A program made the position numbers and the translations under genes. Below, piece by piece: positions 40,037-48,341 of a DNA stretch of 64,000 nucleotides; positions within the stretch are counted from its first letter, which is position 1; each line of letters starts with the position of its first letter. The stretch is from Stieleria varia. Its GTDB lineage: Bacteria > Planctomycetota > Planctomycetia > Pirellulales > Pirellulaceae. A model generated the notes under the pieces. That model worked only from the letters and a program-made list of their open reading frames with translations. It was not told where the DNA came from and made no database searches. Where the stretch lies: NCBI RefSeq assembly GCF_038443385.1, contig NZ_CP151726.1:7874001-7938000 (forward strand), given 5' to 3'.

Positions 40037-40911
40037 ATCGAAGCTCAAAATCAGTCGTTGAAGCACTAGACTATGTCTGGAACGATACAGAAAGAAAGAC
40101 AGTGAGCATGATCGATCTGTGGGTGGTATGAGCGACTGTGAACGGGAAACGGTCCGAAATTGGTACCTGTTTATCCCATTCCGGAGACCTTAGTGCCGGA
40201 ACTTTGTACGTGTTCCAAGCCGATCAAATGGAACAAGGTCAAGTGGTATTGATCGCGACTTCTGGCTGGCGGATCGACTTGAAACGCATCGGCAGGAAGA
40301 GATAGGGCAAAAAAATGGAGGGGCAAAAAAATGTTCATGCTCATTCTGCCCGCAACTTTTGCCCGCACACTATGTGCCCTTGTGGTGGGTGCCCTCGCGG
40401 TGGGCGCCCTGACGTAGCGTTCATCAGGCAAGGCATGCTTTGCGTGGCGGCAACCGTCCGTCGCAAACCGGTAGCGTGGGACCTCAGCAGGTGTCTCCCC
40501 GAATCCACGCTGCAAACGTGAAGATGAGCGGACCGTCTTTTGTCATGCAAAGCATGACCTACCGTTCCGCTTCGCTTGACGGACCCGATGGCGATGTCGG
40601 GGCAACAAAAAAGGTCTGGGGACGAGAAAAAGGGTCGAAGTCGCAAAGAAAATGGGACCGAAACCGGCAAAAGCGATCCGGATGTACTGGCTTGGTCTGA
40701 CACGGGCCCCGCTCTGACACCGAGAGTGTGGATTGAGATAGAATCTCTTTTGGGCGGATTGGACATCCCGACTCAAGTCCCACGGTCCATGTCATTGGTG
40801 CTGGCAACCTCCAACAAAGTTCAACGCACGATGGATGCATGCACGTCCTGTGCCTGCATCCATCGCAGTTCGTTCTCACCCATCACACTTAGATTTTCAC
40901 GCAGGAATTAG
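40037..40911. other. Long region without a supported gene
   Basis: About 870 bases hold only short frames of unlikely composition. A palindrome, GTCATGCAAAGCATGAC, lies at 40542-40558 and recurs three times downstream. Segments with GGGCAAAAAAATG and with GCAAACCGGTA also occur, in rearranged form, at 42.9-43.1 kb, which suggests decayed mobile DNA. Confidence 0.55.
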
Positions 40912-41391
40912 ATGGATGTTCGGCCATTCACGAAACGGGCCGTGGAGACGATCCGACAATCACTGGATTACGTTGCCGCTCACAAACATGATTACGTCGG
41001 CATTGAACACATTCTGCTAGTATTAACCGCTCCCGATACGGACATCGCGGTGGCAAAGCATTCCGACCTTGCCGTTTCATGCGCCAGAGTTCGTGAACTT
41101 GTGAACAAGCAAATCACGTCCGGAAATGGCGATGGATCGACGAACGTTCCGCAGACTCCGCAGGCAAAACAGTTGCTTGTAAATTCCATACACATTGCCA
41201 AAGCACTTGGTCACCTTGGCGTCAATCCCGAACACATGTTCCTGGCCTTTCTTGATCTTGAATCCGAACCGATGGTTCAACTGATTTCGGACGACGCAAT
41301 GGTTGACGTGAACACGATGCGCAGGCAGTTAACATCGGCATCAGAATTGGACAAATACACGCTACCTTTTCCGCCAGGGATCGACTGGTAA
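40912..41391 (+). CDS. Stand-alone Clp N-domain protein
   Basis: This 159-residue protein carries two Clp N-terminal (R) repeats and nothing else. The first is around FTKRAVETIRQSLDYVAAH and YVGIEHILLVL, the second around QAKQLLVNSIHIAKALG and VNPEHMFLAFL. In ClpA, ClpB and ClpC this domain binds substrates or adaptors such as MecA or arginine-phosphorylated proteins. ClpS-like or ClpT-like free N-domain proteins can modulate Clp machines; here no Clp ATPase is adjacent. A MITE-like element starts 14 bases after its stop. Confidence 0.8.
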   Translation: MDVRPFTKRAVETIRQSLDYVAAHKHDYVGIEHILLVLTAPDTDIAVAKHSDLAVSCARVRELVNKQITSGNGDGSTNVPQTPQAKQLLVNSIHIAKALGHLGVNPEHMFLAFLDLESEPMVQLISDDAMVDVNTMRRQLTSASELDKYTLPFPPGIDW

Positions 41392-41405
41392 CAATCAGAT
41401 TCACG

Positions 41406-41540
41406 ACTAGTGCATCGTCCGGTCTTGATTTTGGGGTTAGCCGTTTTGGCGTTAGCCACGATTGTGTCACGAAAACCGTGGCTAACGCCAAAACGGCTCA
41501 TCTACCGAACCCACGTTCTAAGACTGGACGATGCACTAGT
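41406..41540. mobile_element. MITE-like element, 135 bp
   Basis: Terminal inverted repeats of 21 bp (ACTAGTGCATCGTCCGGTCTT and its complement, one mismatch) enclose an inner perfect 22-bp inverted pair at 41439-41460 and 41477-41498. It codes for no protein. A TA dinucleotide sits at both ends of the GTGCATCGTCC repeat, as expected for IS630/Tc1-type insertion. Only one copy is seen in the window. Confidence 0.8.
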
Positions 41541-41639
41541 TGCCCAGTCGTGCTTATTGAATTAGAGGGTCACTCAGGGCGACCGCGTGATCCGTGCCGT
41601 TACCGGAAGAACATCCATCGCAACCAACGGTGCCTACAG

Positions 41640-41936
41640 ATGAGTGTGGCAAAAGCGGTCACAATCGCGACCAAGGGCTTGACGTTCGATATCGTCCGGC
41701 AGTCTGGATTGTTCCCTCCCATCCACTTGTTGAATTCGTTCCTGCGATGCGGGGTAGACGACGCTGGCTCCGAGATCATACTCCAGTGGGAACCGTTTAC
41801 CCTCAACGCGTCCGAGTACGATGAGTTTTATGAAACATGTAAGACACTGATGGGCAACCTTGCAGTAGATGGCCTTGGTTGTGATGCATACGCTGGTTGG
41901 TTCTCCGCCGCAACTGTCCTACACAAAAATGGCTAG
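41640..41936 (+). CDS. Hypothetical protein, 98 residues
   Basis: From the ATG at 41640 the protein reads MSVAKAVTIATKGLTFD and continues with protein-like composition (EIILQWEPFTLNASEYDEFY). The frame continues upstream into the MITE-like element, but that part has unnatural composition. I do not recognise a family; immunity-type or orphan accessory protein are guesses. The MITE ends about 100 bases before it. Confidence 0.5.
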   Translation: MSVAKAVTIATKGLTFDIVRQSGLFPPIHLLNSFLRCGVDDAGSEIILQWEPFTLNASEYDEFYETCKTLMGNLAVDGLGCDAYAGWFSAATVLHKNG

Positions 41937-42142
41937 GTGGCGAAGCGCACGATAATCATGCGATGATAAGGATCAGTAGTGGTCGCCATTCTTGAGAGCG
42001 TTGGATCTCTCGCCGCCGCCCGTATATCGTTACCGTTCTGCCATTTGACTAGGACGAAGTACAAACGTTGAACCCTTAGTCATCGCCATCGAACTCCAAT
42101 TCGGACTCTGCGGTAGCCCAACACCGCGGACCCGCTCCGTCA

Positions 42143-42598
42143 TTGCTCTACTCGATTCAAACCGCGTGGATCGCGACGGGAATCTCACTTCTGTTGCTGG
42201 CTGTCATCGCTGCATTGACGATCGAAGAATCTTTAACGGGGCTGATAACATCCGACAATTCTTACGTCGCATCGATTTCTGCATCCGTTCCAGTCGCCGC
42301 ATTCTTTGCGATGGGATGCTTAGCCGGATGGTGGTTTCAATCATCACGCATTTCCTGGCTTGCGACAGCGGTTCCCCTAATTTGCTTCGCTACCGTTCTT
42401 TGGGTTTCTGACTACGTACATGATTTTGGCGAGGGTGATGAGATAGTTGGCTACCTCGGACTTGGCGTATTTCTTGGTGGTACACCGGGTCTGCTTGCTT
42501 TCGCAGTGCACAATTCTCACCTTCGGATTGCATTGTCAATCGTTCCGCAACTATCATTTGGAGTCGGCTATGCCACAGCTCTCAACTCCATATCGTAG
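42143..42598 (+). CDS. Hypothetical membrane protein, 151 residues
   Basis: Four or five hydrophobic segments can be read: TAWIATGISLLLLAVIAAL, YVASISASVPVAAFFAMGCL, ISWLATAVPLICFATVLWV, YLGLGVFLGGTPGLLAF and IALSIVPQLSFGVGYATAL. The frame has no ATG near its start; TTG at 42143 is the best candidate. No family is recognised. It sits alone in the accessory region. Confidence 0.5.
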   Translation: MLYSIQTAWIATGISLLLLAVIAALTIEESLTGLITSDNSYVASISASVPVAAFFAMGCLAGWWFQSSRISWLATAVPLICFATVLWVSDYVHDFGEGDEIVGYLGLGVFLGGTPGLLAFAVHNSHLRIALSIVPQLSFGVGYATALNSIS

Positions 42599-43209
42599 TT
42601 CTCTGCGACCCCCGTCGGGGTCGGTCAGGCCAAGATTCTAATGACCGTCGGTGCGCTGCCGCGACCGACGGCTACCATCTGCGACCGGCTTCGCGGTCAG
42701 AGGGAGGCTTTTCGGTGGGACGATGCTTTGGTTGCAGTGATGCGGAGGGTACGTGCGACGCATGACGTGTTTGGATGATTGTGACTGGTAGTTCGAAATG
42801 CGGGTGCCAGTCGCAGGAAAAGACGAATTGCCCGCCTTCTCATTTGCAGCTTCAATCTATGTGCGATGTACTCAGCAACCCGCCGTATGACGTCATGCAG
42901 AGCATGACCTACGGCTATCACGGTTCCGGATTTTTTTGCCCACACATTTTTTTGCCCCATCTGTCTGTGCTTTGATGCAGCGTTCATCCAATGGTGTGCT
43001 GTGCGTGCCCCCACTCCCTTCATTGCAAACCGGTAACAAGGCGCGTCCGGATCTACGAGGGGCGGACAGGACTCACGGGACACAGCGACAATGCTGAATG
43101 CCTCTGCCGAGTGAAGTGACTTTTGCTTTCATAGCTGGCATCCGTCATAATCTGGCCACCGGCTGATTCGAGCCGACCTTCCGACGCCCTCAGAACCAAC
43201 GGACTAACC
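42599..43209. repeat. Intergenic region with decayed repeats
   Basis: A GC-rich hairpin CGACCCCCGTCGGGGTCG (about 42606-42623) lies just after the membrane-protein gene. A palindrome GTCATGCAGAGCATGAC (42892-42908) follows. The part 42930-43040 resembles 40.3-40.5 kb in opposite orientation. No gene is supported. Confidence 0.6.
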
Positions 43210-44475
43210 GTGACGAGCCAAAATGGGATTGATTTCCAAGAGATGGAGCACCTGGAAGCAGAAACGGAATTGATGCCGCCAGAACTCTACACCGCAAATC
43301 TGATCGAGTGGGCATTGGAACGCCACGCAAGTGATTTGTTCGTCTCAGATTCTGAGAACAGCGTCACCGTCTCGATTCGCCAGATGGGCCGCATACGCTT
43401 GGTGCGACGCTTGGCCAAGGATTATGGTCGACGACTGCAAGGGCACCTCAAGATTCTCGCCAGTGCCGATGCAGGGGACCACATACGTCCGGTCGAAGGT
43501 CGCGGGGTGATCACGACGCCAGACGGTTCCGTCGCCGACATGCGACTCAGCGCCGTGCCCACCCTGTTCGGCCAAGACGTCGCAATTCGTTTGTTCGACC
43601 CCGTCCGTGGCTCGCGACAACTGGAACAGCTCGGACTGGATGACACCGATCGCAAAATGATTGAATCTCTCTTGAATCACACCAGCGGTATGATCTTGGT
43701 AACGGGCCCCGTCGCCAGCGGCAAGTCCAGCACGCTGTATGCGATGTTGGATCATTTGAACGATGGCACGCGAAAGATTCATACGATCGAGGACCCCGTC
43801 GAGCATTCGCTCGTTGGTGTCATGCAGTCACAAGTCAATCTCAGGGCTGGCCTCGATTTTTCAGACTTGCTCACCGTCGTGCTGCGGCACAGCCCCGACG
43901 TGATCATGATCGGCGAGATCCGTGATCACCGCACGGCGGAAACCGCGGTCCGCGCAGGTGCCAGCGGTCAGTTGGTGTTGGCAACGATCCATTCGACATC
44001 ATCAGCCGAAGCCATCGACATGATGTTGCAGTACAACATCAATCGAAAATTCATGGCCAGCGCTTTGATCGGCGTCATCAACCAGCGTTTGATTCGGCGT
44101 CTCTGCTCTCAATGCCGCAGTCCCATTGAGTTGTTCCAACCGATTGAGGTCTCCGATCGGACCGTGGGCAGAATGACGGACGGCGAAAAACCGATCCTGT
44201 ATCGACCTCAGGGCTGCTCGACATGTCATGAAATTGGATTCGACAGTTTGTGTCCCGTCGCCGAAGTCATGCAGGTCGACCAGGGACTCAAGGATGCCAT
44301 AGCCGATGGTGCCGCAGCGATGGAACTGGAACGATTGGCAACTCAACGCGGCATGTTGACGTTGGGTGAGTCCGCACAACTGGCCGTACTGACTGGCAAG
44401 ACAAGCCCACTAGAAGCCTGCCGCTCGGTCAACGACCCGCACCTAGCAGAACTTTGCCAAATGATCCCCACGTGA
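43210..44475 (+). CDS. GspE/PilB-type secretion ATPase, short form
   Basis: This 421-residue ATPase has the type II secretion/type IV pilus motifs: Walker A GPVASGKSST, Asp box HTIEDPVEHSLVG, Walker B VIMIGEIRD, His box QLVLATIHSTSSA, and the zinc cysteines CSQC and CSTC. The C-terminus GMLTLGESAQLAVLTGKTSP is typical of GspE/PilB. The N-terminal MshEN/T2SSE_N domain is missing, so the protein is about 150 residues shorter than usual. The start is GTG at 43210. No pilus or secretin gene is adjacent, so it is an orphan motor. Confidence 0.88.
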   Translation: MTSQNGIDFQEMEHLEAETELMPPELYTANLIEWALERHASDLFVSDSENSVTVSIRQMGRIRLVRRLAKDYGRRLQGHLKILASADAGDHIRPVEGRGVITTPDGSVADMRLSAVPTLFGQDVAIRLFDPVRGSRQLEQLGLDDTDRKMIESLLNHTSGMILVTGPVASGKSSTLYAMLDHLNDGTRKIHTIEDPVEHSLVGVMQSQVNLRAGLDFSDLLTVVLRHSPDVIMIGEIRDHRTAETAVRAGASGQLVLATIHSTSSAEAIDMMLQYNINRKFMASALIGVINQRLIRRLCSQCRSPIELFQPIEVSDRTVGRMTDGEKPILYRPQGCSTCHEIGFDSLCPVAEVMQVDQGLKDAIADGAAAMELERLATQRGMLTLGESAQLAVLTGKTSPLEACRSVNDPHLAELCQMIPT

Positions 44476-44491
44476 CTGGTTTTAGCCGTAG

Positions 44492-44674
44492 GTCATGCTG
44501 TGCATGACGCAATACGGCAGGCCCAAGGTTACGCGTGGTGGCCGCGTTGCGATGTACGGACGGTGTCATGCAATTGTGGGGCAGGTTTTCAACCTGCCGA
44601 GCAGGCGAGCAGTCTGGCAGGTTGTAAACCTGCCCCACATGATTATGCGGATCGGAGGTCATGCAAAGCATGAC
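44492..44674. repeat. Palindromes and a 23-bp inverted pair
   Basis: GTCATGCTGTGCATGAC (44492-44508) and GTCATGCAAAGCATGAC (44658-44674) flank an inverted pair with arms 44576-44598 and 44616-44638 (GTGGGGCAGGTTTTCAACCT onward; one mismatch). They lie between the convergent GspE-like and ATP-grasp genes and may end both transcripts. Confidence 0.85.
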
Positions 44675-44707
44675 CTACACGAACGATACGCATTGCCTCA
44701 AGAACAG

Positions 44708-45730
44708 TCAGGCGTTTTGAGCCACTGAGTCGTCCAACCACACGTGACCGTCGGGTGTCCAGCGAACGGACTCCACGGCTCGCTTGCACGACACACGGCC
44801 TTTTTCTCGGTTAAATAATCGTGCGGCCAAGTTGCCTTTGATCATCCACCTCAGCCCGACGTATGACGTGGTCAGCCGTGGATTGATCTCGATGACACAA
44901 TCCTCGCTGGGACACTTCCCAAGAATCAGATCCAGCCCCACGAATCCTCGCACCGTCGGCGGCATGGCGGAGATCGCACGCGAAGCGAGTGCCGTGGCGC
45001 GGCGCTGCGCGTCGTCATCCAACGGCCCACATCCTCCGGCGTAGTGACAACTCTCGTCCGTGATCTCCTGAGCGACCGCGGGCAAATAAGTCTGAGACCT
45101 GCCTGAAGCCACCAGTGCGATGCTGATCGAACGCCCCGGCATCCATCCCTGTAAGATCCCATCGTCCGTCAACGCGTCGACCGCATCGTCATACCGATCA
45201 AAGGTGCGAATCTGCTGAGTTCCACACCCATCTCTCGGCTTGACCACAAACCGATCGAAATCGAGCAGTTGCGATTCATAGCGTGTGTCGGCTGTCGCCA
45301 AGTACAGCGGATGTGCCACCCCCGCAGCGTGCAAACGTTTGGCCGTCAACAGCTTGTCGCTGGCCACACGCAAAAAATCACCGCTGCACGCGATCACGTC
45401 GATCCCTGCTGCGCGCAGCATCGCGACGCCCTTGGCCAGCATCCCATCGCTCTCGGGTGCAACGATCAACGCCGCATCACACTTGGACGCTGCATCGATC
45501 CACTGACTCCACAACGGCTGAGCGGGATCATGCTTGACCACCTCGACGCCCGGGATCGAAATCTTCAAACGCCCGTCCAGAGGCACCACTGCCTCGGCAA
45601 ACTCAGCGATGTCACCGGCGATCGCCTGTAGCATCGCGACGCCTTCACGCCGCAAACTGCTCGGGATCTCACTGATGGGATGATCAGAAAGCCCTCCGCC
45701 AGAAACGAATTCACCGACAAAGATTCGCAA
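44708..45730 (-). CDS. ATP-grasp domain protein
   Basis: The product has 340 residues from a TTG at 45730. It has a central ATP-grasp fold (DRFVVKPRDGCGTQQIRTFD, IDVIACSGDFLRVASDKLLTAK) and the metal/ligase end VIEINPRLTTSYVGLRW. ATP-grasp enzymes ligate a carboxylate to an amine or thiol through acyl-phosphate. Relatives occur in planctomycete tetrahydromethanopterin C1-carrier clusters, but no such gene is next to it. The frame runs upstream to 45937 through a 15-bp tandem repeat; the TTG is preferred because the core starts at RIFVGEFVSGGGL. Confidence 0.75.
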   Translation of the reverse strand: MRIFVGEFVSGGGLSDHPISEIPSSLRREGVAMLQAIAGDIAEFAEAVVPLDGRLKISIPGVEVVKHDPAQPLWSQWIDAASKCDAALIVAPESDGMLAKGVAMLRAAGIDVIACSGDFLRVASDKLLTAKRLHAAGVAHPLYLATADTRYESQLLDFDRFVVKPRDGCGTQQIRTFDRYDDAVDALTDDGILQGWMPGRSISIALVASGRSQTYLPAVAQEITDESCHYAGGCGPLDDDAQRRATALASRAISAMPPTVRGFVGLDLILGKCPSEDCVIEINPRLTTSYVGLRWMIKGNLAARLFNREKGRVSCKRAVESVRWTPDGHVWLDDSVAQNA

Positions 45731-45786
45731 GTGATCTTCTAGTGGGTTGGAGTGGTCGGAGGAGATAGCCAACTGCGGGTACTGCG

Positions 45787-45846
45787 CCGTCCTTGCAAAA
45801 ACCGTCCTTGCAAAAACCGTCCTTGCAAAAACCGTCCTTGCAAAAA
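45787..45846. repeat. 15-bp tandem repeat, four copies
   Basis: CCGTCCTTGCAAAAA is repeated four times exactly, with a fifth partial CCGT. It lies 57-116 bases upstream of the ATP-grasp start codon. The frame of that gene continues through it without a stop. Confidence 0.95.
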
Positions 45847-45984
45847 CCGTGTTCTCGTCTGGACAGGCCACCGCTGAACGACCCACTATTTTACGGGAAC
45901 CACGAGGCCACGTCCAATCGGCAATCCAGTTTGGCAAAGCGGGAGCTTTGGGGCTTTTGTGCCGCCCGTGTGATTGGGAGTACG

Positions 45985-46035
45985 TCAGCCTTTCCAGGCT
46001 GACATTGGGGGTAGGTCAGCCTGGAAAGGCTGACG
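45985..46035. repeat. Two copies of the 20-bp palindromic repeat
   Basis: GTCAGCCTTTCCAGGCTGAC at 45985-46004 and GTCAGCCTGGAAAGGCTGAC at 46016-46035, 11 bases before the stop of the tail-specific protease gene (minus strand). The gap 45731-46045 holds no other supported feature besides the 15-bp tandem repeat. Confidence 0.9.
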
Positions 46036-46045
46036 AACTTGAGTC

Positions 46046-48091
46046 TCAGCCGGCCTGAGCCAGGTTTTGCTCGCGGAGCCCTTGGATGTACTCCGCAGTG
46101 ATGCTCAGTACCTCCTTGTTGTAGAACGTGTCGGCAAACACCTTCTTCTCGTTGACTTCCTGCTCAAGCTCTTTTTCTTCGTCTTCTTTCTGGGCATCCA
46201 GCTCTTTGCGACGCGCGAAGAACTCGTCTTCCTTCAGCGGCACCGAGTTTTCTTCTTTTTGCTTGACGTACAAGTTCACGCGACGAATCAAATCGACGAA
46301 CTCTTGGTTGTTTTCCACACGCTTGGCCGAGCTGGATCGTAGCTGGGCGAGCAGATTCGCTGGGACCATGCCGTACACATCGTGCGGTGCCGCCGAAACT
46401 TGATCGCTCTCCAAAGCGTACTTGAGATCACTCTCGGCGACATCCATTTTTTGGGTCAAGCTTGGCAACACGAGGTCAGCGGCGACGCCTTCCCGTTGCG
46501 TGCTCCGTCCATCGGGCAAGTAAAACTGTTGCAGCGTGACCTTCAACGCCCCGTACTGCTTGCGTTGAACGGAGAAAATACGCTGGCCGACGTCCATCAA
46601 TGTTTGCACAGTGCCTTTTCCGTGGGTCGCAGGATCACCGACGATAATCCCGCGTCCGTAATCCTTGATCGCTCCGGCAAAAATCTCGCTGGCACTCGCG
46701 CTGAACTTGCTCGTCAACACGACGAGCGGTCCGTTCCAATCCGTGCCACTTTCTTCGTCGGCATACTGTGTGACTTGGCCATCGGAATCTTTGACCTGGA
46801 CCACAGGTCCTCGGTTGATGAACAGTCCGGTCAAGTTGATCGCTTCGGTCAGACTGCCACCACCGTTGCGGCTCAGATCCAACACGACGCCCTCAACTCC
46901 TTGGCGGCGAAAGTCCGCAAGAATGCGACGGACGTCACGGGTGCTGCTGCGGAAATCGGCTCGTTGTAACCGAGCGGCTTCCATGTCCATGTAAAAACTG
47001 GGCAGATTGATGAAGCCGATCTTCTTGGTTGTTCCATCAGGTGCGTTGTGCTCGATGACTTTGCCACGTGCCGCGGACTCTTCCAATTCAACTTTGGCGC
47101 GGGTGATTTTGTAAGTCTCCATCGTGCCCTTGCCGCCAACCTTGACGCCCAGGCGAACGGTGGTGCCCGCGTTGCCGCGGATCAAATCGACGACGTCTTT
47201 CAGAGGCATCTCGACGATGTCGACCATTTCACCTTCCTCACCTTGGCCGACCATGATGATGACATCGTCTGGTTTTAGCTTGCCGTCTTGATCGGCAGCG
47301 CCGCCGGGGATGACGTCCATCACGACGGTGTTGCCATCTTTTTCACGCAACGCCGCGCCGATGCCTTCCAGCTCCAGATTCATGCTGATCTGAAAGTCGT
47401 GGTAGGTCGATGGCGACATGTAGGTCGAGTGAGGATCGTAGCCCATGGTGACGGCCGTCAAATACATTTCCAACAGGTCGTCGCTGTCGGTCGACTTCCA
47501 ACGACGGGCATAGCGAGAGTATCGACGTCGCAGCAGATCCAGAGCCTCTTCGCCCGTCTTGTCGTCATCTTTCAAGTCCAACAGGGCGTACTTGATCTGG
47601 CGGCGCCATCGCTCGTCGGCTTCCTGATCCGTCTTTGCATAAGTCGTCTTCTCGGGGTCGATGATCAGCACTTCCTCTTTGTTGAAATCAATATTCTCCT
47701 TCAACAATTTCATCGCTACCTCAACCCGTTCGCTGACGCGTTGGTTGAAACGCCCAAAGATCTTATAAGCCAACGACAGATCGCCTTCACGCACCATGTC
47801 GTCGATCTGCGTGGAGTACTGACGGAACTCATCGACGTCGGATTGACGGAAATAGAGCTTCAAAGGATCGAACTGATCCAAGTACAGATCCAAGGCCCGT
47901 TTGCTGATCGAATCGTCCAACTCCGAACCAGAAACGTGATACTCGGGCATCAACCGAGCGATCAGCCGGGCGACCGTACGGTCTTTCGGCCCGGCTCCGG
48001 GCAACTCCTGTGCTTCCGCCAGGACAGCAGTGCACAGAAACGAAAGGGCCAGTAACGATGCCAGAAAACGGTGACTCACTCGATGATCCAT
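46046..48091 (-). CDS. prc: Tail-specific (C-terminal processing) protease
   Basis: This 681-residue periplasmic S41 protease has a signal peptide (FLASLLALSFLCTAVLAEA), an N-terminal helical domain, a PDZ domain (LELEGIGAALREKDGNTVV, VIPGGAADQDGKLKPDD) and the peptidase core with the catalytic Ser in KFSASASEIFAGAI and Lys in ATHGKGTVQ. A charged C-terminal DUF3340-like region follows (QKEDEEKELEQEVNEKK). Prc/Tsp degrades proteins with non-polar C-termini and trims envelope proteins. The ATG at 48091 is preferred; an ATG at 48121 with GAGAG upstream is possible. Confidence 0.93.
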   Translation of the reverse strand: MDHRVSHRFLASLLALSFLCTAVLAEAQELPGAGPKDRTVARLIARLMPEYHVSGSELDDSISKRALDLYLDQFDPLKLYFRQSDVDEFRQYSTQIDDMVREGDLSLAYKIFGRFNQRVSERVEVAMKLLKENIDFNKEEVLIIDPEKTTYAKTDQEADERWRRQIKYALLDLKDDDKTGEEALDLLRRRYSRYARRWKSTDSDDLLEMYLTAVTMGYDPHSTYMSPSTYHDFQISMNLELEGIGAALREKDGNTVVMDVIPGGAADQDGKLKPDDVIIMVGQGEEGEMVDIVEMPLKDVVDLIRGNAGTTVRLGVKVGGKGTMETYKITRAKVELEESAARGKVIEHNAPDGTTKKIGFINLPSFYMDMEAARLQRADFRSSTRDVRRILADFRRQGVEGVVLDLSRNGGGSLTEAINLTGLFINRGPVVQVKDSDGQVTQYADEESGTDWNGPLVVLTSKFSASASEIFAGAIKDYGRGIIVGDPATHGKGTVQTLMDVGQRIFSVQRKQYGALKVTLQQFYLPDGRSTQREGVAADLVLPSLTQKMDVAESDLKYALESDQVSAAPHDVYGMVPANLLAQLRSSSAKRVENNQEFVDLIRRVNLYVKQKEENSVPLKEDEFFARRKELDAQKEDEEKELEQEVNEKKVFADTFYNKEVLSITAEYIQGLREQNLAQAG

Positions 48092-48341
48092 AACGAATAC
48101 CTGTTCGGGTTTTGATCTCATTGTGTATCTCTCTCGGGGCAGTAACCACATCGCGTCGGGTTTGACGCGGCAAGCGTGATGACTGCGCCGGGATTGAAGG
48201 TAGGGAATCGTAGGAAAGTGACAAAAATGGGGCAATGTTGGTTTTGGCCGCCAACACCCCCTATTCCATACGAACTGTGCCGTCGATCGGTTTTCCCATC
48301 GCCCCCTATCTTACCCGATCTCAAGTCCATCCTGCTTGCCA

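Noticed and set aside
40171-40515. A 114-residue minus-strand frame in the accessory region
   Set aside because: It is low in complexity and Ala/Arg-rich in the pattern of repeated GC-rich DNA, and resembles non-coding sequence at 42.7-43.1 kb.
42697-43083. A 128-residue minus-strand frame
   Set aside because: It spans palindromes and decayed repeats and has no recognisable domain.
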